Source: Brevibacterium oceani (GTDB lineage: Bacteria > Actinomycetota > Actinomycetes > Actinomycetales > Brevibacteriaceae). Taken from it: a stretch of DNA of 64,000 bases. Location: the NCBI RefSeq assembly GCF_013623835.1, contig NZ_JABKDE010000008.1, forward strand, positions 161,886 to 225,885, read 5' to 3'. Position 1 is the stretch's first letter; each line of letters starts with the position of its first letter. This document shows, in pieces, positions 1-9,600 of the stretch. Below the pieces are notes generated by a model. That model was not told the origin of the DNA and searched no databases. It worked only from the letters and a program-made list of their open reading frames with translations. A program made the translations under genes and the position numbers.

Positions 1-419
1 ACGAACGGGATGAGCACGACGTGCCCGGCGGTGTGCTTCATGTGCAGGAGGTCCTGGGCGGTGCCGTTGGTGACGTCGACGATCTCTCCGACGAGGGCGT
101 CGTTCTCATACACCTTCAGCCCGATGAGGTCATCGAGGTACCAGGCGTCGGTGTCCTCGTCGTCATCATCCTGGTCGGCGAGGATGAGTGTGTTGCGGAT
201 CTCCTCGGCGCGGCTGCGGTCGGGGACCTCGTCGAAGGCCAGGAGCAGGCGGTCGCGGTGCCACCTCGCCGACTTCAGTGTCAGCGGCCCGATGTCGGGG
301 TCGGTGGCGTAGGTCGACCCGGGAGTCAGTCGCTCCTCGGGCCGGTCGGTGCGCACCTCGACGGTGAACTCGCCCTTGATCCCATGCGGCTTGCCCAGCC
401 GGGCGATGACCGTGTCCAT
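1..419 (-). CDS. rimM: 16S rRNA processing protein RimM (partial, cut by window edge)
   Basis: Ribosome maturation factor that helps assemble the 30S head around S19 and 16S rRNA. About 139 N-terminal residues are visible and the frame runs off the left edge without a stop. The N-terminus reads MDTVIARLGKPHGIKGEF, the usual RimM opening with its GKPHGIKGE loop. The DAWYLDDLIGLKV stretch near residue 100 marks the start of the PRC-barrel domain. An acidic DQDDDDEDTD linker separates the two domains. The start is the ATG at 419, preceded by an AGGAG ribosome site. It lies downstream of rpsP and the KH gene on the same strand, the standard rpsP-KH-rimM-trmD order, but a strong hairpin lies between KH and rimM. 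Confidence 0.93.
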   Translation of the reverse strand, partial: MDTVIARLGKPHGIKGEFTVEVRTDRPEERLTPGSTYATDPDIGPLTLKSARWHRDRLLLAFDEVPDRSRAEEIRNTLILADQDDDDEDTDAWYLDDLIGLKVYENDALVGEIVDVTNGTAQDLLHMKHTAGHVVLIPF

Positions 420-490
420 GCTGCTCCTCGAGGGTCGGGGTTGTCGGTCAGGCACCAGTGTAATCGGCGTCCCGAGTGTGAATGCACGTA

Positions 491-522
491 AGGGGATGCA
501 GCGCTTTCGCACTGCATCCCCT
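491..522 (-). terminator. Hairpin between KH gene and rimM
   Basis: A perfect 14-bp stem (491-504 paired with 509-522) is closed by a GAAA tetraloop when read on the minus strand. It falls just after the KH stop codon and before rimM. No U-tract follows, so it may be a partial terminator, an attenuator or an mRNA-stabilising end separating rpsP-KH from rimM. Confidence 0.7.
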
Positions 523-537
523 CACGCAGAAAAGGTG

Positions 538-768
538 TTACGCCTCGATGAGGTCCACTCGCACCGACTCACGGCCGGCCAGTGAGTTCATCACGGTGCG
601 CAGGGCCTTGGCGGTCCTGCCTGCACGGCCGATGACCCGACCGAGGTCTTCGGGGTGAACCCGGACCTCGAGAGTCGTGCCACGCTGCGATGAACGCGAG
701 CGTACGGAGACATCATCGGGATGATCGACGATGCCGCGGACCAGATGCTCGAGCGAATCAGGCAACAT
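538..768 (-). CDS. khpA: KH-domain RNA-binding protein (KhpA/YlqC family)
   Basis: A 76-residue single KH-domain protein that binds single-stranded RNA. In other bacteria KhpA pairs with KhpB and affects small RNAs, rRNA processing and cell elongation. The GRAG segment of VIGRAGRTAKALR (about residues 47-50) is the GXXG loop that grips RNA. The length matches the family (75-80 residues). The start ATG at 768 lies one base past the rpsP stop, so translation is probably coupled to rpsP. The gene sits in the conserved rpsP-KH-rimM order. Confidence 0.93.
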   Translation of the reverse strand: MLPDSLEHLVRGIVDHPDDVSVRSRSSQRGTTLEVRVHPEDLGRVIGRAGRTAKALRTVMNSLAGRESVRVDLIEA

Positions 769-769
769 C

Positions 770-1219
770 TCAGGCTTCAGCGCTTTCTTCAGCGGCCTCG
801 GGGGCCGCTTCCTCGGCCGGAGCCTCGGCAGCGTCGTCAGCAGCGGCGTCCGCAGACTTGCCGCCCTTCTGAGTGATGGCTTCCTTGATCACCGAATCGG
901 CGTTGGGAGCCACGTAGGCTTCCTTCTCCGGCTGCGGCTTGACGGTGTTGACCGCTTCGCCCTCGCCGGTGAACTTCTGCCAGTCACCGGTGAGCTTGAG
1001 CAGGGCCTTGACCTGGTCGCTCGGCTGAGCACCGACACCGAGCCAGTACTGGGCGCGCTCGGAATCGATCTCGATGACCGAGGGCTCACGGGTCGGGTGG
1101 TAGATGCCGATCTGCTCGATGGCCTTACCGTCACGACGGGTGCGCGAGTCAGCGACAACGACGCGGTAGTGGGGTGCACGGATCTTGCCCATGCGGGTCA
1201 GACGAATTTTGACTGCCAC
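770..1219 (-). CDS. rpsP: 30S ribosomal protein S16 with acidic C-terminal tail
   Basis: Small-subunit ribosomal protein S16. Translation from GTG at 1219 gives 149 residues opening with (M)[11 protein letters not shown], the canonical S16 start. The GTG has an AAAGGAG site 11 nt upstream; upstream in-frame codons give non-conserved sequence. The ribosomal core is about residues 1-85 ([27 protein letters not shown]). The last 60 or so residues form a low-complexity Ala/Glu-rich acidic tail ([15 protein letters not shown]), an extension also known in other actinobacterial S16 proteins. The KH gene follows after one base. A TTGACT in the upstream gap near 1358 is a possible -35 element, but I cannot pair it with a convincing -10. 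Confidence 0.95.
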   Translation of the reverse strand: MAVKIRLTRMGKIRAPHYRVVVADSRTRRDGKAIEQIGIYHPTREPSVIEIDSERAQYWLGVGAQPSDQVKALLKLTGDWQKFTGEGEAVNTVKPQPEKEAYVAPNADSVIKEAITQKGGKSADAAADDAAEAPAEEAAPEAAEESAEA

Positions 1220-1376
1220 TTTAGTGGTGTCTCCTTTTGTGTTCTGTGTGCACAGCTGATCCAGGAGAGTCGTGGGGTTGACCTGCCGGAAGCTGCGGCT
1301 CGGACTATCACTTCGGCGCGGATGAGAGGGCCCGGACCGAGAGCAAAAGTACAAGAGTCAATTGTGCCAGAAGGCT

Positions 1377-2987
1377 CTACTTCTTGCCACCTGGGAAGAT
1401 TCCGCCGAATCCCTTGGGCAGGTTCGCCGGATCGAATTCCTCGTCCTTGCCCAGATCGACGCCGCCGAAGGCCGAACCGACCGGGTCCTTGGTCTTGCCC
1501 GACTTCTTGTCGGCCAGAGCCTGCGCCTCCTGCGCGCGCTTGGCGGGGTTGCCCGATTGGCCGCCCTTGCGGCCCTTCTTCTTCCCCACCGCCTTCTTCT
1601 TACGATTTCCGGCGCCACCGGGCATTCCGCCCATTCCGGGCATCTGCGGCATGCCGCCGCCACCGGGCATGCCGGGCATTCCGCCGCCGCGGGTCATCTG
1701 TCGCATCATCTTCTGCGCCTGGGTGAAGCGCTCCATGAGCTGGTTGACCGCGGTGACCGTGGTTCCGGCACCCTTGGCGATGCGGGCGCGGCGGGAGCCG
1801 TTGAGGATCTTCGGGTTCGTCCGCTCGTGCGGTGTCATCGATCTCACAATCGCTTCGACGCGATCGACCTCACGCTCGTCGAAGTTCTCCAGCTGATCCT
1901 TGTACTGGCTCATGCCGGGCATCATGCCCAGCATCTTCTTCATCGAGCCCATCTTCTTCAGGCCCGCCATCTGCGTGAGGAAGTCGTTGAGGTCGAAGTC
2001 CTCGCCGGCTTCGACCTTCTTCTTGAGCTTCTCGGTCTGCTTCTCGTCGAAGTTCTTCTCGGCCTGCTCGATGAGGGTGAGGATGTCACCCATGTCGAGG
2101 ATCCGGTCGGCCATGCGGTCGGGGTGGAATTGTTCGAAGTCCTGCATCGATTCGCCGGTCGAGGCGAACATGATCGGCTTGCCGGTCACCTCGGCGACCG
2201 ACAGGGCTGCACCGCCGCGGGAGTCGCCGTCGAGCTTCGAGAGCACAACACCGGTGAAGTCGACGCCTTCGAGGAATGCCTCGGCGGTCTTCACCGCGTC
2301 CTGGCCGATCATCGCATCGATGACGAAGAGGACCTCGTCGGGGTTGACCGCCGAGCGGATGTCGGCGGCCTGCTGCATGAGTTCTTCGTCGATGCCGAGG
2401 CGACCGGCGGTGTCGACGATGACGACGTCGTGGAGTTTGGACTTCGCGACCTCGATCGAGTCGGTGGCGACCTGGATCGGATCGCCCACGCCGTTGCCCG
2501 GCTCCGGGGCGTAGACGACCGCGCCGGCACGCTCGCCGACGATCTGGAGCTGGTTGACGGCGTTGGGTCGCTGCAGGTCGGCGGCGACGAGCATCGGCCG
2601 GTGGCCCTCGGACTTCAGCCAGTGCGCGAGCTTCCCAGCCAGGGTCGTCTTACCGGCACCCTGGAGGCCGGCGAGCATGATGACCGTCGGGGGTCGCTTG
2701 GCGAAGGTCAGCCGGCGGGTCTGTCCGCCGAGGATGGCGACGAGTTCGTCATTGACGATCTTGACGACCTGCTGGCCCGGATTGAGTGCGCCCGAGACCT
2801 CCTCGGACAGCGCCCGCTCGCGGATCCGCCCGGTGAAGGCTCGCACCACAGGCAGAGCGACGTCGGCGTCGAGCAGTGCGCGCCGGATCTCGCGGATGGT
2901 GGCATCGACGTCGGCTTCGGACAGTCGGCCCTTCCCGCGCAGATTCTTGAAAGTCGCGGTGAGCCTGTCGGACAGAGAATTAAACAC
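1377..2987 (-). CDS. ffh: Signal recognition particle protein Ffh
   Basis: SRP54-type GTPase that binds 4.5S RNA and nascent signal sequences and delivers ribosomes to FtsY. It has 536 residues. The N domain is about residues 1-85. The G domain has the P-loop GLQGAGKTT at 107-115, the DTAGR box near 192 and SKLDGDSRGG near 250-259. The Met-rich M domain is about 300-435 (KKMGSMKKMLGMMPGMS). The C-terminal 100 residues are an unusually long Gly/Met/Pro stretch (GGGMPGMPGGGGMPQMPG) followed by a Lys-rich patch, which lengthens the protein beyond the usual 450-500. The ATG at 2987 gives the canonical MFNSLSDRLTATFKNLRGKG opening. FtsY, its receptor, is encoded 1.7 kb upstream on the same strand. 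Confidence 0.97.
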   Translation of the reverse strand: MFNSLSDRLTATFKNLRGKGRLSEADVDATIREIRRALLDADVALPVVRAFTGRIRERALSEEVSGALNPGQQVVKIVNDELVAILGGQTRRLTFAKRPPTVIMLAGLQGAGKTTLAGKLAHWLKSEGHRPMLVAADLQRPNAVNQLQIVGERAGAVVYAPEPGNGVGDPIQVATDSIEVAKSKLHDVVIVDTAGRLGIDEELMQQAADIRSAVNPDEVLFVIDAMIGQDAVKTAEAFLEGVDFTGVVLSKLDGDSRGGAALSVAEVTGKPIMFASTGESMQDFEQFHPDRMADRILDMGDILTLIEQAEKNFDEKQTEKLKKKVEAGEDFDLNDFLTQMAGLKKMGSMKKMLGMMPGMSQYKDQLENFDEREVDRVEAIVRSMTPHERTNPKILNGSRRARIAKGAGTTVTAVNQLMERFTQAQKMMRQMTRGGGMPGMPGGGGMPQMPGMGGMPGGAGNRKKKAVGKKKGRKGGQSGNPAKRAQEAQALADKKSGKTKDPVGSAFGGVDLGKDEEFDPANLPKGFGGIFPGGKK

Positions 2988-3295
2988 GAACGAGCCTTCT
3001 TCACGATGATTTGGTCGACTCTCTAGACTAGCAACTCACCCGTGCCGGGCTGAAACCAAGAGTGCTGGCAATGCCCCGTGAACCCTCGCCGAGGTGGCGC
3101 TGACCTTCCCGTATTCGTCAACTGCCGAACGCCGAGGCGGCACGAATGCTTCCCATGCACGCGGAACGGCCGATCGCCTCGGCGGGGTGGTCTGCTTCCA
3201 CCCTGCCGAGGCGATCAATGAGCACGACGTCGCACTCTCCCCCGTTCACGCGGCCGGCGAGACCCACCGGCCGCCTGGACGGGCGTCTGTTGGGG
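2988..3295. other. 308-bp gap between amtB and ffh, rich in CGCCGAGG repeats
   Basis: No gene is visible. The gap holds four copies of the motif CGCCGAGG(C/T)G in alternating orientation (near 3087, 3130, 3176 and 3205). The last two form a strong hairpin. In several actinobacteria this position is occupied by glnK and glnD; neither is here. The ffh promoter must lie in the part nearest 2988; I could not assign -35/-10 boxes with confidence. Confidence 0.6.
3172..3216 (-). terminator. Strong hairpin downstream of amtB
   Basis: A 19-bp stem (3172-3190 with 3198-3216, one G-T wobble) and a 7-nt loop. Each arm carries one copy of the dispersed GCCGAGGC motif, so the terminator is built from that repeat. 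It lies 80 nt after the amtB stop. There is no U-tract, which is common for GC-rich actinobacterial terminators. Confidence 0.75.
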
Positions 3296-4516
<1,221 letters not shown>

Positions 4517-4537
4517 GTCGTCTCTTTCGTGTCTCGG

Positions 4538-4557
4538 CCGGTTCCGAATCGAACCGG
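4538..4557 (-). other. Hairpin in the amtB 5' leader
   Basis: A perfect 7-bp stem (CCGGTTC, 4538-4544, with GAACCGG, 4551-4557) lies 22 nt upstream of the amtB start, between it and the GlnR-type box. Role unknown; it could protect the leader or mark the end of an operator. Confidence 0.4.
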
Positions 4558-4581
4558 GCAGACACAGTCTCCATGACGCAT

Positions 4582-4619
4582 GTCACAGTGGTGAGTCGCA
4601 AATGTTTCCGGAATGTGAC
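4582..4619 (-). promoter_or_regulatory. GlnR-type operator of amtB
   Basis: Read on the minus strand, four pentamers are separated by exactly 6 nt each: GTCAC (4619-4615), GAAAC (4608-4604), GACTC (4597-4593) and GTGAC (4586-4582). The first pair is a perfect match to the published actinobacterial GlnR pattern gTnAC-n6-GaAAC, and the full array has the a-b-a-b layout known for amtB promoters in Streptomyces. It lies 66 bp upstream of the amtB start. The match and spacing are visible in the sequence; binding by GlnR is inferred, and no glnR gene is in this window. Confidence 0.75.
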
Positions 4620-4663
4620 GAGCCTGGTCTCACCCTGCGAATACGCGAGTGAGACCAGACTCG
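4619..4663 (-). terminator. Hairpin terminator downstream of ftsY
   Basis: A 15-bp stem with one C-A mismatch (CGAG/CTCG outer part, CTGGTCTCAC/GTGAGACCAG inner part) around a 15-nt loop. It lies 64 nt after the ftsY stop and abuts the GlnR-type box, so it separates ftsY from the nitrogen-controlled amtB unit. Confidence 0.75.
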
Positions 4664-4727
4664 AAGAAGGCGCGGGATCAGTCGCGCGACGGTGCCGTCA
4701 GGACTGCTGAGCGTTCAATCGAGGCCC

Positions 4728-5870
4728 TCAGTCGAGTAGAGCGTCGACGAATCCTTCGGCGGTGAAAGGAGCGAGGTCGTCCGCGCCCTCCCCCAGTCCG
4801 ATGAGCTTGACGGGCACGCCCAGCTCACGCTGGACCGCGACGACGATTCCGCCCTTCGCGGTGCCGTCGAGCTTCGTCAGCACGATGCCGGTGATGTCGA
4901 CCGCCTCGGCGAAGACCTTCGCCTGCTGCATGCCGTTCTGACCGGTGGTGGCATCGAGGACGAGGAGGACCTCGTCGATGTCATGGCCCTCTCCCAACGG
5001 GCGGGTGGCCACACGCTTGACCTTGCCGAGTTCGTCCATGAGTCCGCGCTTGTTCTGCAGTCGGCCGGCGGTGTCGACGAGGACGACATCGGCGCCGTCC
5101 TGCTGTCCCTTCTCCACGGCCGAGTAGGCCACCGAGGCGGGATCGGCGCCTTCTTCCTTCCGCACGGTCTCGACGCCGACGCGCTCGCCCCAGGTCGCCA
5201 GCTGTTCGGCTGCGGCGGCGCGGAAGGTGTCCGCGGCACCGAGCAGCACGGTCTTGTCCTCGGCGACGAGCACACGGGCGATCTTGCCCACCGTCGTCGT
5301 CTTGCCGGCGCCGTTGACGCCGACGACGAGGATGACCGCCGGATCACCGCCTGTGGCCTGGTTCGCCAGGGACCGGTCCATGGTGGGGTCGACGAGGGTG
5401 ATGAGCTCCTCACGGAGCAGCCCGCGCACCTCTTCGGGGTCGCGGGCGCCGAGGACCTTGACGCGTTCGCGCAGTCGGTCGACGAGTTCGGTGGTCGGTT
5501 CGACTCCGACGTCGGCGAGGATGAGGGTGTCCTCGATCTCCTCCCACGTCGATTCATCGAGGTTGTCCCGCGACAGGAGGTTGAGCAGCCCGCGTCCGAG
5601 CCCGGTGTTCGACTTCGCGAGCCTCTCACGCAGGCGCACCAGCCGACCGGCCGGCTCCGTGGGGACCTCGGAACCGCGGGCTTCGGCCTTCTCCTTCTCG
5701 ACCGCCTCGGCGATCTCATCGGCACTGAGCTCGCCGGTGACATCGGCATCGATGGTGCGCTCGTCGCGCAGCCCTTTCCTCTTTCCGCTGACGCGCAGGC
5801 TGATGCCCAGCGCGACGACGAGAATGAAGACGATGGCCAAAACGATGAGCAAGATGATCGGCTGATCCAT
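4728..5870 (-). CDS. ftsY: Signal recognition particle receptor FtsY
   Basis: SRP receptor GTPase that docks the Ffh-ribosome complex at the membrane. It has 380 residues. A single transmembrane helix at about residues 5-26 (ILLIVLAIVFILVVALG) anchors it, as in other actinobacterial FtsY and unlike E. coli. A charged acidic linker runs to about 75. The NG domain follows, with P-loop GVNGAGKTTT at 184-193, DTFRAAA near 214, DTAGR at 266-270 and TKLDGTAKG near 332. The length is normal. It has its own terminator on the amtB side. Upstream is a small membrane protein gene and then smc, the common smc-ftsY order. Confidence 0.97.
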   Translation of the reverse strand: MDQPIILLIVLAIVFILVVALGISLRVSGKRKGLRDERTIDADVTGELSADEIAEAVEKEKAEARGSEVPTEPAGRLVRLRERLAKSNTGLGRGLLNLLSRDNLDESTWEEIEDTLILADVGVEPTTELVDRLRERVKVLGARDPEEVRGLLREELITLVDPTMDRSLANQATGGDPAVILVVGVNGAGKTTTVGKIARVLVAEDKTVLLGAADTFRAAAAEQLATWGERVGVETVRKEEGADPASVAYSAVEKGQQDGADVVLVDTAGRLQNKRGLMDELGKVKRVATRPLGEGHDIDEVLLVLDATTGQNGMQQAKVFAEAVDITGIVLTKLDGTAKGGIVVAVQRELGVPVKLIGLGEGADDLAPFTAEGFVDALLD

Positions 5871-6043
5871 TGTTCTTCCGTCCTCCTTTGAGCACCCGCG
5901 GGTCTGCCCACGGCACTCGAGTTCCCGGTTCTCACCGGGCTGGTGTCATCTGTCGGTTCGCACCGGGTCCGCACGCCCGAATCGGTCGGCGCAGCTCCCG
6001 TCGCGATCGGCCTCGGTCGTGCGGGGCCGCTGTCGTCTGTGTG

Positions 6044-6445
6044 TCAGGAGCCCCGGCTGCCGAAGAGCAGGCCGGCGGTGGTCCTCCACCCGGTTCCCGA
6101 CTCGGGGATCTTCCAATGGCGTGTGCGCGGCCGCACGGTGATGAGTGAGGGGGCGGCATGACGTCTGGGCTGCGGCCTGAGCACATACGAATGGTCACGG
6201 ATCGCGGTCACGGCGGCCTGTTCGCGGGTCGCTAAGTGCGAGGTTCCGTCGTCGTGGCCGAAGAATTCGTGGACTTCGTCGTCGTAGCCGGTCCATTCCG
6301 CGGGCAGGCGGAACCGCTGCACATCCGAGGAGTAGCGCAGGCGGCCTTCGGCACGCAGGCCGGGCAGGGCGACGAGAAGGACGACGAAGAGTGCCAGAGC
6401 GAACGAGATCGCGAGTCCGACGATGACGACCAGTACTGCATTCAT
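6044..6445 (-). CDS. Hypothetical membrane-anchored protein
   Basis: A 133-residue protein that I do not recognise. One N-terminal transmembrane helix (about residues 4-28, AVLVVIVGLAISFALALFVVLLV) is followed by a soluble, positively charged tail of about 100 residues. The tail contains RFRLPAEWTGYDDEVHEFFGHDDGTSHLATREQAAVTAIRDH split over two charged stretches. It sits between smc and ftsY on the same strand with 170-220 bp gaps. The ATG at 6445 has only a weak CGAGGG ribosome site. Codon use looks like that of its neighbours, and the long open frame suggests a real gene, but no family assignment is offered. Confidence 0.6.
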   Translation of the reverse strand: MNAVLVVIVGLAISFALALFVVLLVALPGLRAEGRLRYSSDVQRFRLPAEWTGYDDEVHEFFGHDDGTSHLATREQAAVTAIRDHSYVLRPQPRRHAAPSLITVRPRTRHWKIPESGTGWRTTAGLLFGSRGS

Positions 6446-6664
6446 GCCCTCGAGCCACCTCGCAGATCAGCAGCCTCGGCCATGGACGTCTCGCTCCTCA
6501 CGTTCTTCGAATACCTGTCTTCCGAGCCAAGTCTATAGTCCCAGAACACGACAATTGTGTTCCGCCCCCGCATGGCACTTGGAGAATTCCCTGAGATCCT
6601 CCTGGGCATCACCGACAAACCGGCCTGTGGCCACGGCGGACCATGCGATCGTCGGGAATCGGAC

Positions 6665-9600
6665 TCAGGGGATGCGCTGCGATATGACTTTCGACACCCC
6701 GTCGCCGTGCATCGTCACGCCGTAGAGCGCATCGGCGATCTCCATCGTCCGCTTCTGGTGGGTGATGACGATGAGCTGCGAGGAGTCCTGCAGCTCTTCG
6801 AACACGGTGAGCAGGCGCGAGAGGTTGAGATCGTCGAGGGCGGCTTCGACTTCGTCCATGACGTAGAACGGGCTCGGCCTGGCCTTGAAGATCGCCACCA
6901 GCATGGCCACGGCCACCAGCGAGCGTTCCCCGCCCGAGAGCAGCGACAGCCGTTTGACCTTCTTGCCCGCGGGTCGCGCGTGGACGTCGACACCGGTGGT
7001 GAGCATGTCGTCGGGATCGGTCAGGCTCAGCGCCCCTTCGCCGCCGGGGAAGAGCCGGGAGAAGATGTCCTCGAACTCGCGGGCCGTGTCTGCATAGGCT
7101 TCCGCGAAGACGCGTTCGACATGCTTGTCGACCTCCTCGACGAGCTGCATGAGGTCCTTGCGCGAGGCCTCGATGTCGGCGATCTGCTTCTCGAGGAACT
7201 GATGCCGCTCCTTCAGGGCCTCGTACTCCTCGAGCGCAAGCGGATTGACCGTGCCGATGCGCTTGAGCGAGGCCGCCGCCTGCTTCTGCCGCTTCTCGAC
7301 CTCGGGGCGCACGTACGGCCGATCCTCCACGCCCTCCTCGAAGGAGGGCACGGACAGGTGCGGTCCGAATTCGTCGATGAGCCGCTCGATGCCGAGCCCC
7401 GTCTCCTCCTCCGACCGATGCGCGATCTCCTCGAGCTTCAGCCGGTACCGCTCCTTGGCCAGCTCCGCCTCGGCGGCGGCGTCCTTGAGCTTCTGCAGCT
7501 CGGTCCTCGTCTGACCCAATTCCTCGCCGAGGCGGCTCTTCTCCTCGCGCAGACCGCCGCGTTCGTCGACGAGGAGCTGGATGGCCTCACCGAGTTCGGC
7601 GACTGTGTCCGTCGCGAGCGTGACCGCGTCGGCCGCAGTCTCGGCGATGAGCAGCGTCTGGGCGGCCGCTCGCTTCTTCTTCGCGATCGTGCGCTGCGTC
7701 TGCTCCCGTGCTGCCTCTTCGGCCTTGGCCGCCCGCAGCAGGGACTCGACCCGGTCGCTCAAGAACCGCGCCCGGTCGGTCGCGGACTTGTGGCTGATGC
7801 GTGCTTCGACGAGGTCCTCCGAGGACTGTGAGACCTCGGCGCTGAGTTCGTCCCGCCGGGTGGTGTCGACGACTTCGTCGACCTCGGCGGCGCCGGCGAG
7901 CGCAGCCTGCGCGGCTTCGGCTTCGCTGCGGGCTGCGTCGAGGCGGGATTTGAGCTCCGCCGCGTTCTCCTCAGCTCGCTGCAGGCGCGTGCGGGCGACG
8001 CCGATCTCGCCGGTGATGCGCGAGACCTCTTCGGCGGCGGCCATGATCTTCGCATCCGAGGAGTGCAGTGCGTCCAATGCCGCAGCCGAGTCGTGACGGG
8101 CGGTGGCCAGGCGCGGTTCGAGCTCGGCGAGTTCGGCGTCGATGCTCACGGCGCGTTCTTCGAGTGCGGTGATCGTCGCCTGCGTGTCCTCGAGGGCGGT
8201 CTGGGAGGCCAGGCGGGTGCCCGAGGCGGTACGGGCGCGGCTGATGCGGGTGGCAGAGAGCACCTCCCCGTGCGCAGTGACGGCGGTGAGATCGGGGCGG
8301 GCGGTCGTCAGGGCGACCCCGGTGCGGGCATCGGGGACGCAGACCACGGCGTGCAGGGACTCATCGAGCAGCGTCTGCAGTTCGGGGACGTCGCTGCTGA
8401 CGAGATCGCGCAGCCAGGTCAGCGCTCCCGCCTCGGCATCGGCTCCGGGCAGGCTCGCGAGGTCGGGAAGCGCGGCAGGGCTGTCGCCGCCCTTGCCGCC
8501 TGTCGAGCGTGCGCCGCCTGTCGAGCGTGCGGCGACGGCATTCGCCCCGGAGGGCACGGTCAGGGACACGTTCGTGTCCTCGCCGAGGTGGTCGAGCACG
8601 GCCAGCGCGACCTCAGGATTGTCGACGATGACACCGGAGACGGTGGTCGACAGGGCCGCTGCCGCGGCCATCTCGTAGCCGGTGGTCACGCTCAGACGTT
8701 CGGTCACGGCCGTGCCGACTCCGGGCAGGTCGGCATTGACGATCTCTTCGAGGTCGGCCTCGAGCGCCGTGCCCAGGGCGAGGGCTTCCGCGCGGGCCTT
8801 GGCCGAGGACAGTTCGGACGCCGTCTGCGCCTGTCTCTCCTGCAGCTGTGTGCGTTCGGCTTCGAGCTGCTCGAGGGTCTCCTGAGCAGATTCGTAGGCG
8901 GAGTCGAGTTCGGTTTCGCCGGCTTCGACGTCTTCGACTCCGGTCTCGGCGGCCTCGAGTTCGGTGCTGCGGGCGGTGATGCGCTCGGTGACGGTCTCGA
9001 TCTCGGCCTGGTTGGACTCGATGCGGGTCGTGAGGTCCGTGATGCGCTCTTCGGCCTGGGTCAGCTTGGACACGAGCGCCGATCGGTTCTTCACCGCCTC
9101 GGTGATGGCGATCTGTGCGGCCTTGACCTCGTCCTCGGCACTGCGCAGGGCTCCGGTCAGCTCTTCCTTCCGCTGCTGGTTGGCATTCAGGGCGGTCGTC
9201 GTCTCGGTCACTGCCGCCTCGGCGTCGGTGAGCTCGGAGCGGAAGCGTTCGGCTTGGGCACGCAGCTCATCGGGTGACTTCGATTCGCGGCGGCCGAGGC
9301 TAGTGACCTCCGAGAGCAGGTGCGAGCGTTTGTCCTCGGCTCGTTGGGTCAGCCCCTGGGCGCGGACGATCTGGGTCTGGGTCCGCGATTCCGCGGTCCG
9401 CTGAGCTTCGAGCTCGGCGTCGAGACCGGAGAGACGGGTCTCGATCTCGCTCAGCCGCGCCTCGGTGCGCATCCGCCGGTGGTCGAGGTCGGAGATGCGA
9501 TCACTGTGGTCCTCCCCCTCGGTCGACGAGGCGAGCGAGGACTGCATCCGCACGGCGTCGTCGGCGAGCAGACGAGCGGTGGCGTCGCGCAGGGTGGCCT

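Noticed and set aside
1362..3026. Long open frame on the plus strand opposite ffh (about 550 codons)
   Set aside because: It is the antisense of ffh. Composition is His/Leu/Asp-rich with no family pattern; high GC and codon-third-position bias create such frames opposite real genes throughout the window.
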